From positions 1-54,972 of the forward strand of contig NZ_QHJH01000033.1 of the NCBI RefSeq assembly GCF_003947455.1: a stretch of DNA of 54,972 nucleotides, written 5' to 3'. The notes below the pieces were generated by a model. The model did no database searches, was not told the DNA's origin, and was given only the letters and a program-made list of their open reading frames with translations. A program made the translations under genes and the position numbers. The stretch's first letter is position 1. Every line of letters starts with the position of its first letter. Origin of the DNA: Streptomyces sp. WAC 04229. GTDB taxonomy: Bacteria; Actinomycetota; Actinomycetes; Streptomycetales; Streptomycetaceae. Positions 45,131 through 53,744 of the stretch are shown here, in pieces.

Positions 45131-45583
45131 ATGAACGGACAGGTGTTTCTGGCGTACGACTATCCGCTGCTCAGCGTCTTCTGGTCGCTGCTCTGGTTCT
45201 TCCTGTGGATCATGTGGTTCATCCTGCTCTTCCGCATCGTGACCGACATCTTCCGCGACGACGAGCTCGGCGGCTGGACCAAGGCGGGATGGATGGTGTT
45301 CGTCATCGTCCTCCCCTTCGTCGGCGTCCTCATCTACGTGATCGCCCGGGGCAGGGGCATGGGCCGCCGTGAGCACGCCCATGTACGGGCCCGTCAGGAG
45401 GAGATCGACGACTACATCCGCAAGACGGCGGGGAGCGGGCACGGGCGGAGCGGCAGCGTGGACGAGCTGGCCAGGCTCTCCGAGATCCGTGCCCGCGGCG
45501 ACATCACGGAGGACGAGTTCCGCAGGGCGAAGGAGCTGGTGCTCAGCGGCTCCGGGCCGGCCGGACCGAAGGAGGCACGATGA
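45131..45583 (+). CDS. SHOCT-domain membrane protein (PLDc_N-like)
   Basis: This 150-aa protein has two membrane helices with aromatic-rich flanks (SVFWSLLWFFLWIMWFI and WMVFVIVLPFVGVLIYVIARG), then a linker and a C-terminal SHOCT helix hairpin (ELARLSEIRARGDITEDEF). SHOCT modules often mediate oligomerisation. ATG 45131 has no clear ribosome binding site, and GTG 45125 is in frame, so leaderless translation is possible. It overlaps the DUF7144-type gene by ATGA. Confidence 0.88.
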   Translation: MNGQVFLAYDYPLLSVFWSLLWFFLWIMWFILLFRIVTDIFRDDELGGWTKAGWMVFVIVLPFVGVLIYVIARGRGMGRREHAHVRARQEEIDDYIRKTAGSGHGRSGSVDELARLSEIRARGDITEDEFRRAKELVLSGSGPAGPKEAR

Positions 45584-45990
45584 CCGCGACCCACGGCGCA
45601 CGCGCGCACACGACCAGGGGGGCCATGGCCGGCGGGCTCACGGCCTTCGCGGGCGTGATGCTGATGATCTCGGGTCTGCTCGGGATCTTCCGGGGCATCA
45701 TGGCGATCGCCGAGGACGACGTCTTCGTCACGACGCCCGAGTACGTCTTCCGGTTCGACCTCACCGGCTGGGGCTGGATCCATCTCGCGCTGGGCATCCT
45801 GGCGGTGCTCGTCGCGCTGGGTCTCTTCCGCACCGCGCTGTGGGCGCGGGTGGTCGGGGTAGGCGTCGCGGGGCTCGTCCTCATCGCGAACTTCCTCTCC
45901 CTGCCTTACTACCCGGTCTGGTCGATCGTGGTGATCGCGATGTCGGCGTTCATCATCTGGGCGCTGTGCGTGGTCCGGCAGGACGAGTGA
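45580..45990 (+). CDS. DUF7144-type four-helix membrane protein
   Basis: This 136-aa protein has four membrane helices. GLTAFAGVMLMISGLLGIF is followed by a loop with YVFRFDLTGWGWIHLALGIL and a NFLSLPYYPVWSI segment, both typical of this actinobacterial membrane family. It is translationally coupled to the SHOCT gene. The function is unknown, but the pairing suggests a shared membrane complex. Confidence 0.85.
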   Translation: MTATHGARAHTTRGAMAGGLTAFAGVMLMISGLLGIFRGIMAIAEDDVFVTTPEYVFRFDLTGWGWIHLALGILAVLVALGLFRTALWARVVGVGVAGLVLIANFLSLPYYPVWSIVVIAMSAFIIWALCVVRQDE

Positions 45991-46002
45991 CGCCGACGGC
46001 CC

Positions 46003-46332
46003 TCAAGGGCGGTGCGCCGCCGCGTCCTTGGTCAGCTGGACGGCGGCGAGCAGGCTGAGGCCGGGTGCCTCCCCGCGCAGCGTCTTGACGGCCCGCACGG
46101 AGTCGACGGGGCCCTCGTGGCCGGCCGCGGCGAGGCGCTCGTGGACCCAGCGGGCGCGCAGCTCGGCGTCGGAGGCCGCGGCGGCCCGCTCGGCGACGGC
46201 GGCGGCCGCCTCCAGGCCGGGCCGTTCCTCGGGCGTCGCCGTGGCGAGCGCCTGGCGGATCCCGTGGGCGATGACGTCGGCGTCGCGCAGGACGAGGACG
46301 TTGAACTCCGGTGGCTTGCTCAGTCCGAACAT
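46003..46332 (-). CDS. Small protein with ribosomal L7/L12 C-terminal-like tail
   Basis: This 109-aa protein has an N-terminal FNVLVLRDADVI region, a helical acidic middle, and a C-terminal segment VDSVRAVKTLRGEAPGLSLL that ends in AVQLTKDAAAH. The C-terminal part reads like the L7/L12 C-terminal domain, which holds a VKxVRxLTGLGLxEAK motif. The resemblance is by eye. ATG 46332 has only a weak ribosome binding site. It is convergent with the DUF7144-type gene. Confidence 0.6.
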   Translation of the reverse strand: MFGLSKPPEFNVLVLRDADVIAHGIRQALATATPEERPGLEAAAAVAERAAAASDAELRARWVHERLAAAGHEGPVDSVRAVKTLRGEAPGLSLLAAVQLTKDAAAHRP

Positions 46333-46451
46333 GCGGTCATCGTCGATGCCACGGCCCGTCCGCAGCAAGGCGCTTGAGGAGTTCCTGAGCCAAGGGGCCC
46401 GTGTCCGTTTCCTTCAAGACCCGGGCGGCGCGCCCTGGCTACGGTGGCGCC

Positions 46452-46853
46452 ATGACCGCACGATTCAACGCCATCGGCCTCGTCGTCTCCGACATGTCCG
46501 CCTCCGTGGCCTTCTACCGCCGGCTCGGCTTCGCGTTCCCCGACGGCTGCGAGGGGCAGCCGCACGCGGAGGCCGAACTGCCGGGCGGCATCCGGCTGCT
46601 GCTCGACACCGAGGAGTCCGTCCAGTCCTTCATGCCCGGGTGGCAGCCGCCGGCCGGGGGCGGGCGCCATTCGCTCGCCCTGCTGTGCGACACGCCCGCC
46701 GAGGTCGACACGCTCTACGCCGAACTGACCGCCGCCGGCTGCCACGTCGAGCAGAAGCCGTGGGACGCCGGCTGGGGCCAGCGCTACGCCGTACTGGGCG
46801 ACCCGGACGGCCACGGTGTGGACCTGTTCGCCCCGCTAGCGGCGGCCGAGTAG
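46452..46853 (+). CDS. VOC-family (glyoxalase-like) protein
   Basis: This 133-aa protein has the two-module VOC fold. [20 protein letters not shown] opens it and [17 protein letters not shown] closes it. The last segment supplies the acidic metal ligand. It may be a small-molecule binding or resistance protein, and the substrate cannot be read. Its end overlaps the convergent AraC gene by 18 bp. Confidence 0.88.
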   Translation: MTARFNAIGLVVSDMSASVAFYRRLGFAFPDGCEGQPHAEAELPGGIRLLLDTEESVQSFMPGWQPPAGGGRHSLALLCDTPAEVDTLYAELTAAGCHVEQKPWDAGWGQRYAVLGDPDGHGVDLFAPLAAAE

Positions 46854-47522
46854 TTCGCCGGGGGTGACGCCCGCCAGTTCCCGTACGTCCCGCGTCAGGT
46901 GGGCCTGGTCCGCGAAGCCGGTCCGGGCAGCCGTCTCGGCGAGGGGCGTGCCGGCGCGGGCCTGGGCGAGGGCGCGTTGCAGGCGCAGGACCCGGGCCAG
47001 GGTTTTGGGGCCGTAGCCGAAGGCGGTCAGGGAGCGCCGGTGCAGCAGGCGGGCGCCGATGCCGAGTTCGTCGGCGGTGGCGGCGACGGGGCGGCCCGCG
47101 TCGAGGGCGGCCACGATGCGGAGCAGCAGCGGGTCGGGGGGCTCCGCCTCGGCGGCCCGGGACATCGCGGCCTCCTCCAGTCCGCGCGCCGGATCGGGGG
47201 CCGCGTTCACCCGCGCGGCCAGCTGCCGGGCGCGGGCTGCCGGCCAGAGGTCGGTGAGGTCGACGCGCCGGTCGCGCAGCTCGCGGGCGGGGACGCCGAG
47301 GAGCGCGGGCGCGGTGCCGGGCGGGAAGCGGACGCCCGCCCAGGGGGCCGGGGTGCCCTCCGTGAGGTGGGCGCGGGTGTCGGGTCCGGCGACCAGGAGC
47401 CGGCCGTCGTGCCAGAGCAGGTCCATGCAGCCGTCCGGCAGGACCCGTCCCGGTTCCGGTTCGGTCGGGGTGTTGGTCCACACCACGGCGTCGGTCAGGC
47501 GGGAGGCGCGTTCCGCGTACAC
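46836..47522 (-). CDS. AraC-family transcriptional regulator
   Basis: This 228-aa regulator has an N-terminal cupin-like DUF6597 domain ([20 protein letters not shown]) and a C-terminal double helix-turn-helix ([20 protein letters not shown]). GTG 47522 gives the expected family N-terminus (VYAERASRL). It lies 10 bp downstream of a second AraC relic on the same strand. No obvious partner gene is present; the VOC gene overlaps its tail on the opposite strand. Confidence 0.88.
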   Translation of the reverse strand: MYAERASRLTDAVVWTNTPTEPEPGRVLPDGCMDLLWHDGRLLVAGPDTRAHLTEGTPAPWAGVRFPPGTAPALLGVPARELRDRRVDLTDLWPAARARQLAARVNAAPDPARGLEEAAMSRAAEAEPPDPLLLRIVAALDAGRPVAATADELGIGARLLHRRSLTAFGYGPKTLARVLRLQRALAQARAGTPLAETAARTGFADQAHLTRDVRELAGVTPGELLGRR

Positions 47523-47532
47523 GGGTGCCAGG

Positions 47533-47778
47533 CTACGCCGGTGTCCGGTACTCCTGCGGGCTGACGCCGTACACCCGCTTGAAGGCGGTCGACAGGGCGA
47601 AGGCGCTGCCGTAGCCGACCTGGCGGGCGATCGCGCCGAGGGTGTCCTCGCTGTCGCGCAGCCGGTCGGCGGCGAGGGCGAGGCGCCAGCCGGTGAGGTA
47701 GGCCATCGGGGGTTCGCCCACCAGGTCGGTGAAGCGCCGGGCCAGGGCGGCGCGGGACACCCCGGACTTCTCGGCGGG
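47533..47778 (-). pseudogene. C-terminal remnant of an AraC-family regulator
   Basis: The sequence codes for the last ~80 residues of an AraC protein: [20 protein letters not shown], then [15 protein letters not shown] and [20 protein letters not shown]. Homology stops near 47,778, and the sequence beyond reads instead as the tail of an NmrA-like protein on the other strand. The N-terminal cupin domain is missing, so a deletion has removed the promoter side of the gene. Confidence 0.75.
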
Positions 47779-48025
47779 CCGGGCGCTGACGTACCGGGCG
47801 GTCTCGGCGCGGGAGTACGGCGAGAACCTGACCGCCTTCGGTGTGCCGGCGGAGGAGGCCGCGTTCCTCGTGGAGCTGTTCGGCTCGCTGCTCGACGGCC
47901 GCAACGCCCATCTGTCGGAGGGCGTCGAGGAGGTACTGGGCCGCACGCCGAGGGACTTCGGGGACTTCGTCCGCGAGGGCGCGGCGACGGGGACGTGGGA
48001 CCCGCAGGGGTCCGGCGGGGCCTAG
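47779..48025 (+). pseudogene. 3' remnant of an NmrA-like NAD(P)H-binding oxidoreductase
   Basis: The plus strand reads [20 protein letters not shown], then [20 protein letters not shown] and [20 protein letters not shown]. This matches the C-terminal end of NmrA/ergot-like NAD(P)H-binding oxidoreductases. The Rossmann domain (about 200 residues) is absent. The start lies at the same junction as the AraC relic. In intact genomes the two genes are usually divergent, so a single deletion explains both. Confidence 0.75.
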
Positions 48026-48169
48026 GTTCGTCGGGGGGTGGAGCGCTGTCCCCCCGGGCGGCACGTGAGCGGGCGCGGGCGTGCCCTTCCTCGGAGGCAC
48101 GGCACTGCGGTTGTGCCGGCCCGGGAGACAGCGGATTCTGTAGGGGACGAACGGGGCTGGTGTGGCGCC

Positions 48170-50593
48170 ATGAGCGCATGGAATACGGACCAGAGTGCTG
48201 ACTTTCGTGGCCCTCTCGACGTCACCAGGGCGGCCACGGTGGTCGTGGACGCTCAGAACACGGTCATCGGATGGAGCCTCGGCGCGGAGCGGCTCTTCGG
48301 CTACCCGCCGCACGAGGTCGTCGGCCGCCTCCTGAGCACGTTCCTGTCGCACGGCCCGACGCCCTCCCTGCTCCCCCTCCTCACCCACTACCGGGGCAAC
48401 GACATACGCGCCGCCCGGCACCGGGACGGAAACGAGGTGATCGTCGCCGTCGACGGGTGCCCGCTGCCGGGCGCTGGAGCGGCGGAGCGTGTCCTCGTCG
48501 CGACGGAGCTGAAGGAGCTCCGGCTCTGGGACGCCCGGCTGGCCCTGTTGCACGGACTGGCCACCCAGTCCCCCGTCGGCCTGGCGATCTACGACGTCGA
48601 TCTCCGCCTGACCTGGTGCAACACGGCCTTCGAGCGGGAGATCGGACAACCGTTCGCCGAGTTCCGCGGCCTCCGGGCCGATGAGCTGTACGCCGACGGA
48701 CGATTCGTGACCAAGGGGCATCCGCCCACGCTCGACGCGGTCATGCGTCACGTGCTGGACACCGGCGAGCCCTCGCTCGACCTGCACTTCCTGGGCCGCC
48801 CGCCGAGCGATCCGGCCACCGAGCACCTCTGGTCCTGTGCCTACTACCGGCTCCAGGACGCCGACGGCCGGGTCGTCGGAGTGTGCGAGGACGCGTTCGA
48901 CATCTCCGATCGGTACCGGGCGCAGCAGCGACTGGCGCTGCTCGTCGAGGCGGGTCGCGGGATCGGGACCGCCCTCGACGTGGTGGTCACCGCGGAGAAG
49001 ATCGCCGAGGTGTCGGTGCCGGCGTTCGCCTCCACGGTCACGGTCGATCTCGCGCGGGTGGTCCTTGAGGGCGAGATGCCGGCCGCCAGCGGCACCGCGG
49101 CCATGCCTCTGGTGCGGGTGTCCGCCCGCTCGGCGGACGGGGCGCACACCGAGGAGGCCGGCACCGTCCGCTCACCCGTGAGGTACGCCGCCGGTTCGCC
49201 GCAGGACCGCAGCCTCTCCTCGGGTGGGCTCGTCCTCGACAACACGACCCTGGTCGTACCGCTGCGGGCCGGGAACGGCCTGCTGGGACTCGTCACCTTC
49301 GTTCGCGACGCGGAGTCGGCCACCTTCGACGGCGGTGAGGTCGCGCTGGCCGACGAGTTGGTCGCCCGCACGGCCGTGTCCATCGACAACGCCCGCCGGT
49401 TCACCCGCGAGCGCACCGCCGCCCTGGCGCTGCAACGCCAGTTGCTGCCGCAGCAGTTGCCCGAGGCGTCGGCCGTCGACCTGGCCTACCGCTACCTTCC
49501 CACGGACGACGTGACAGGAGTCGGGGGTGACTGGTTCGACGTCATTCCGCTCTCCGGGACCCGGGTCGGACTCGTGGTCGGGGACGTGGTCGGTCACGGC
49601 CTGCAGGCGGCCGCCACCATGGGGCGGCTGCGTACGACCGTACGCGCGTTCGCCCAGATGGACATGGACCCCGTCGAGCTGCTGTCGCGGCTGGACGATC
49701 TGGTGGCGCAGTCGGCGGAGGAGCAGTGGGGCGGGGTCGGTGTGCCGGACGGCGCCCAGGCAGACGTGACCACGGGGGCGACCTGCCTCTACGCCGTCTA
49801 CGACCCGGTTTCGCGACGCTGTGTCATGGCGAGGGCCGGGCACCTGCCGCCGGCGGTCGTCGACCCGGCGGGCCGGGTGACCTTTCCGGATCTGCCGGCC
49901 GGCCCGCCCCTGGGCCTCGGCGGCCTGCCGTTCGAGTCCCAGGAGGTCGAACTTCCGGTGGGCAGCCTGCTGGCCCTCTTCACCGACGGTCTGGTCGAGG
50001 CCCGCGACCACGACATCGATCACGGCCTCGACACCCTGGGACGGGTACTCGGCGACCGGCACGCCCCCCTCGAAGAACTCTGCGACCGCGCCGTGGCGGA
50101 GCTCGTGCCGAGCGGCTCGACGGCGGACGACACCGCTTTGCTGCTCGTCCGGACCCGCGAACTCGACGCCTCACAGGTCGTCGAATGGGAGCTGCCCGCC
50201 GAACCGGTCGCCGCGGGCCGTGTCCGGGACCTGGCCACCCGGCAACTGCACCACTGGGGCCTCGAGGAACAGTCCTTCACCACCGAGCTGGTCGTCAGCG
50301 AACTGGTGACCAACGCGGTCAGATACGCCGAGGGGCCGATCCAGGTACGTCTCATCCGGGACCGCACCCTCTTGTGCGAGGTCGCCGACACGAGCCACAC
50401 GTCACCGCATCTGCGCCACAGCGGTGAGGACGACGAGGGTGGGCGGGGCCTGTTCATCGTTGCGCAGCTCGTCCAGAGGTGGGGGACCCGTTACTCCCAC
50501 TCCGGCAAGACCATCTGGACCGAGCAGGCCTTTGCGACGGCGGAGGGGCCGCACGGTCTCCGCCCGCACGCGGGGTCACCTTCGCAAGGATGA
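48170..50593 (+). CDS. SpoIIE-type phosphatase with PAS, GAF and GHKL domains
   Basis: This 807-aa protein has two PAS-like domains (about 20-130 and 135-250), a GAF domain (about 255-425), a PP2C/SpoIIE phosphatase ([45 protein letters not shown]) and a C-terminal RsbW-like ATPase ([17 protein letters not shown]). It belongs to the multi-domain regulators of stress and development that act on anti-anti-sigma STAS proteins. ATG 48170 lacks a strong ribosome binding site. It is convergent with the BrkB gene. Confidence 0.94.
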   Translation: MSAWNTDQSADFRGPLDVTRAATVVVDAQNTVIGWSLGAERLFGYPPHEVVGRLLSTFLSHGPTPSLLPLLTHYRGNDIRAARHRDGNEVIVAVDGCPLPGAGAAERVLVATELKELRLWDARLALLHGLATQSPVGLAIYDVDLRLTWCNTAFEREIGQPFAEFRGLRADELYADGRFVTKGHPPTLDAVMRHVLDTGEPSLDLHFLGRPPSDPATEHLWSCAYYRLQDADGRVVGVCEDAFDISDRYRAQQRLALLVEAGRGIGTALDVVVTAEKIAEVSVPAFASTVTVDLARVVLEGEMPAASGTAAMPLVRVSARSADGAHTEEAGTVRSPVRYAAGSPQDRSLSSGGLVLDNTTLVVPLRAGNGLLGLVTFVRDAESATFDGGEVALADELVARTAVSIDNARRFTRERTAALALQRQLLPQQLPEASAVDLAYRYLPTDDVTGVGGDWFDVIPLSGTRVGLVVGDVVGHGLQAAATMGRLRTTVRAFAQMDMDPVELLSRLDDLVAQSAEEQWGGVGVPDGAQADVTTGATCLYAVYDPVSRRCVMARAGHLPPAVVDPAGRVTFPDLPAGPPLGLGGLPFESQEVELPVGSLLALFTDGLVEARDHDIDHGLDTLGRVLGDRHAPLEELCDRAVAELVPSGSTADDTALLLVRTRELDASQVVEWELPAEPVAAGRVRDLATRQLHHWGLEEQSFTTELVVSELVTNAVRYAEGPIQVRLIRDRTLLCEVADTSHTSPHLRHSGEDDEGGRGLFIVAQLVQRWGTRYSHSGKTIWTEQAFATAEGPHGLRPHAGSPSQG

Positions 50594-50625
50594 GGGGTAC
50601 GCCTCGGGCGCGCAGACGACGCTGC

Positions 50626-51759
50626 TCACGAGGCCTCCGGCTTGTCGTGGTTGGCGGGTGGTGTGTGCTTGGCGTGGGTGCGCAGGCGGGCCGTGACGTC
50701 CTCCGGGGGGAGGAAGCGGGACCAGCGTTCCGGGAACTCCGAGGGCATGTCGGGGTCCGACTCGCCGTTCGCGGAGGCGCGGGCCACGTAGTCGGCGACC
50801 TGGGCCTGGCGCAGCCGCTCGTTGGCCTCGCGGGCCGCGGCGGTGGCGGCGGCGGGCCAGACCCGGTCGATCGCCGCGTTGACCGCGGCCCCGACGAGCA
50901 CGGCGAACGCGGACACACCGATCCACAGCAGCACGGCGACCGGCGCGGCCAGCGAGCCGTAGATCGTGGGGCCCTCGACGGTGCTGGTGAGGTAGATGCG
51001 CAGCAGGAAGCTGCCGAGCACCCACATGCCGAGGGCGACCAGCGCGCCGGGCACGTCCTCGATCCACGGGGAGCGCACCGGCACGGAGACGTGGTACAGC
51101 GTGGTCAGGAAGGCCACCGACAGGAGGATCACGACCGGCCAGTACAGGACCTGCACGACCGTCGTCGACCAGGGCACGATCCGCACCACGGCGTCCGGTC
51201 CGGCCACCATCAGCGGCAGCGCGACGGACCCGATGAGCAGCGCCACCAGGAAGAGCAGGAAGGCCATCAGGCGGGTCTTGACGATCCCCCGGACGCCGTC
51301 GAGGCCGTACATCACGGTGATGGTGTCGATGAAGACGTTCACCGCGCGGGAGCCCGACCACAGGGCGAACAGGAAGCCGATGGAGATGACGTCGGGCCGG
51401 CCGCCCTTCATCACGTCGTCCAGGATCGGCTCGGTGATCTGCTTGACGCCCTTCTCGGAGAGCACCGCGCGGGAGGCGTCCAGGATGTTGTTGCGCAGGC
51501 TCTCGGTGGTGTCGGCGCCGATCCAGGAGTCGACGTAGCCGAGCAGTCCCAGGAGGCTCAGCAGCAGGGGCGGCACCGACAGCAGCGTGAAGAACGCGGC
51601 CTCGGCGGCCAGGCCGAGGATGCGGTACTCCATGCACGAGTTGACCGTGTCCTTGAGCAGCAGCCAGGCGGTCCTGCGTTTGGAGACGTTCCGGTACAGG
51701 ACCCGGGCACGATGAAGCCGGCCGGAGGGCCGTTCGGGGGATTCACTTGCTGGCTGCAC
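50626..51759 (-). CDS. YihY/BrkB-family membrane protein
   Basis: This 377-aa protein has six membrane helices of the YihY/virulence factor BrkB family. The first helix begins near GLAAEAAFFTLLSVPPLLLS, the central loop contains GFLFALWSGSRAVNVFID, and the pair TSTVEGPTIYGSLAAPVAVL follows. The basic N-terminus and acidic C-terminal tail are cytoplasmic. GTG 51759 is the start. Function is not established; despite the old name it is not an RNase. Confidence 0.93.
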   Translation of the reverse strand: MQPASESPERPSGRLHRARVLYRNVSKRRTAWLLLKDTVNSCMEYRILGLAAEAAFFTLLSVPPLLLSLLGLLGYVDSWIGADTTESLRNNILDASRAVLSEKGVKQITEPILDDVMKGGRPDVISIGFLFALWSGSRAVNVFIDTITVMYGLDGVRGIVKTRLMAFLLFLVALLIGSVALPLMVAGPDAVVRIVPWSTTVVQVLYWPVVILLSVAFLTTLYHVSVPVRSPWIEDVPGALVALGMWVLGSFLLRIYLTSTVEGPTIYGSLAAPVAVLLWIGVSAFAVLVGAAVNAAIDRVWPAAATAAAREANERLRQAQVADYVARASANGESDPDMPSEFPERWSRFLPPEDVTARLRTHAKHTPPANHDKPEAS

Positions 51760-51858
51760 GACCTAAAGGTATCCGCCGACGGGGGTCGCACTCATCCGCG
51801 GACGCCCACCGGCCGGTGCCGGCTCCGCGCAGGTCCCCGGCACGATAGGTTCACGTTC

Positions 51859-53502
51859 ATGGCAGGCAGCACCCACACCGTGACGAATCAGGCGCCGCCG
51901 CTGGTCGGCCACGACGTCTTCACCGGCGACCGGGCCCTGACGGCCGCCGTCGAGCGGCACCTGGCACCGGAGCTGCGCGAGGAGGCGCTGGCCGAGCTGT
52001 CGGGCCTGGGCCGCAGCTGCGGGTCGCTCCAGGCCCGGGAGTGGGGCGAGCAGGCCAACACGAACCCGCCGGTCCTGCGCACCCACGACCGGTACGGCCA
52101 CCGCGTCGACGAGGTCGACTTCCACCCGGCCTGGCACCGGCTGCTCGGCAAGGGCGTCGCGGCCGGTCTGACCGCGGCCTGGACCCGGCCGGGCGGCCAC
52201 GTGCGGCGCGCGGCCGGCTTCGTCATGTGGACGCAGGTGGAGGCGGGCAACTGCTGTCCGCTGTCCATGACGCACGCCGCCGTGCCGGCCCTGCGCGCCG
52301 ATCCGGGCCTGGCCGCCGAGTGGGAGCCGCGGCTGACCTCGCGGGTGTACGACCGTGAGCTGCGGCCGGCCCGGCTGAAGGCCGGCGCCCTGTTCGGCAT
52401 GGGCATGACGGAGAAGCAGGGCGGCAGCGACGTACGGGCGAACACCACGTCGGCCCGGCCGCTCGCCGAGGACGGCACGTACGAGCTGACCGGGCACAAG
52501 TGGTTCTGCTCGGCGCCCATGTCGGACGGCTTCCTGGTGCTGGCGCGGGCCCCGGGCGGGCTGACCTGCTTCCTGGTGCCGCGCGTGCTGGCCGACGGCA
52601 CCCGCAACGTGTTCCTGATCCAGCGGCTCAAGGACAAGCTGGGCAACCGGTCCAACGCCTCCGCCGAGGTCGAGTTCGACGGCACCTGGGCGCGCCGGGT
52701 GGGCGAGGAGGGGCGCGGGGTGCCCGCCATCATCGACATGGTGGCGGCGACCCGGGTCGACTGCGTGCTGGGCTCGGCGGGTCTGATGCGGCAGGCCGTG
52801 GCGCAGGCGGTGCACCACTGCGGGTACCGGGAGGCGTTCGGCGCGAAGCTGGCCGACCAGCCGCTGATGCGCAACGTCCTCGCGGACCTGGCGATCGAGT
52901 CGGAGGCGGCGACCACGCTCGCGCTGCGGCTGGCGGCGGCCCAGGACGCGGCGGGCGACGGCGACGAGCGGGAGCGGGCGCTGCTGCGGCTGGCGGTGCC
53001 GGCCGCGAAGTACTGGGTGACGAAGCGGTGCGCGCCGGTGGTGGTGGAGGCCGCCGAGTGCCTGGGCGGCAACGGCTACGTCGAGGAGTCCGGCATGCCC
53101 CGGCTGGTGCGCGAGTCGCCGCTCAACTCCATCTGGGAGGGCGCCGGCAACGTACAGGCACTGGACGTGCTGCGGGCACTGGCGCGGGAGCCGCTGGCGA
53201 TGGACGCGTACCTGACGGAGGTGGGCCTGGCGCGCGGCGCCGATCACCGGCTGGACGCGGCGATCCGGGGCCTGTTGACGGAACTGGCGGACCTGGCGGA
53301 CGCCGAGGGGCGGGCGCGGCGGCTGGTGGAGCGGCTGGCACTGGTGCTCCAGGGCTCGCTCCTGGTCCGGTACGCGCCGCCGGAGGTGGCCGACGCGTTC
53401 TGCGCCGCGCGGCTGGGCGGCGACGGGGGCGCGGCCTTCGGCACGCTGCCGCCGACCCTGGACCTGGCGTCGGTGGTGGAGCGGGCCCGGCCGGGGGCCT
53501 GA
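51859..53502 (+). CDS. AidB-like acyl-CoA dehydrogenase family protein
   Basis: This 547-aa FAD protein has the length and layout of AidB. FGMGMTEKQGGSDVRANTTS is the substrate/FAD loop, AECLGGNGYVEESGMPRL holds the residues near the catalytic position, and SIWEGAGNVQALDVLRAL closes the domain. AidB-type proteins bind DNA and are linked to alkylation defence, but a simple acyl-CoA substrate is also possible. It lies 50 kb from the Ada-AlkA gene, so a shared regulon is not shown by position. A strong terminator follows. Confidence 0.92.
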   Translation: MAGSTHTVTNQAPPLVGHDVFTGDRALTAAVERHLAPELREEALAELSGLGRSCGSLQAREWGEQANTNPPVLRTHDRYGHRVDEVDFHPAWHRLLGKGVAAGLTAAWTRPGGHVRRAAGFVMWTQVEAGNCCPLSMTHAAVPALRADPGLAAEWEPRLTSRVYDRELRPARLKAGALFGMGMTEKQGGSDVRANTTSARPLAEDGTYELTGHKWFCSAPMSDGFLVLARAPGGLTCFLVPRVLADGTRNVFLIQRLKDKLGNRSNASAEVEFDGTWARRVGEEGRGVPAIIDMVAATRVDCVLGSAGLMRQAVAQAVHHCGYREAFGAKLADQPLMRNVLADLAIESEAATTLALRLAAAQDAAGDGDERERALLRLAVPAAKYWVTKRCAPVVVEAAECLGGNGYVEESGMPRLVRESPLNSIWEGAGNVQALDVLRALAREPLAMDAYLTEVGLARGADHRLDAAIRGLLTELADLADAEGRARRLVERLALVLQGSLLVRYAPPEVADAFCAARLGGDGGAAFGTLPPTLDLASVVERARPGA

Positions 53503-53516
53503 TCCGGCCAGGTGGT

Positions 53517-53554
53517 GCGGAGGTGGTGCTGCGCCGACACGGCACCACCTCCGC
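53517..53554 (+). terminator. 13-bp stem terminator after the AidB-like gene
   Basis: GCGGAGGTGGTGC and GCACCACCTCCGC are perfect inverted copies around a 12-nt loop, 14 nt after the stop codon. No T-run follows. Confidence 0.75.
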
Positions 53555-53744
53555 CACACGGGCCTGTTCGGGCCGCGTACGCCGCTCGGGACGGCGTGGT
53601 TCAAGTCTGGCCACCCGCCCCGCCGTCCACCAGGGTTGCAGGGGGTTGCAACTTGCTGTCGGCCGTATGCGGACTGTGCCCTCACGAGGGCGGGCAAGCG
53701 GTCACTATGAGACGGACATCCGGCTTCCGGGAGGACGAGGACCT

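Noticed and set aside
53590..53615. tRNA-like T-arm GGTTCAAGTC
   Set aside because: The flanking bases do not form the T-stem and no acceptor or anticodon stem can be drawn.
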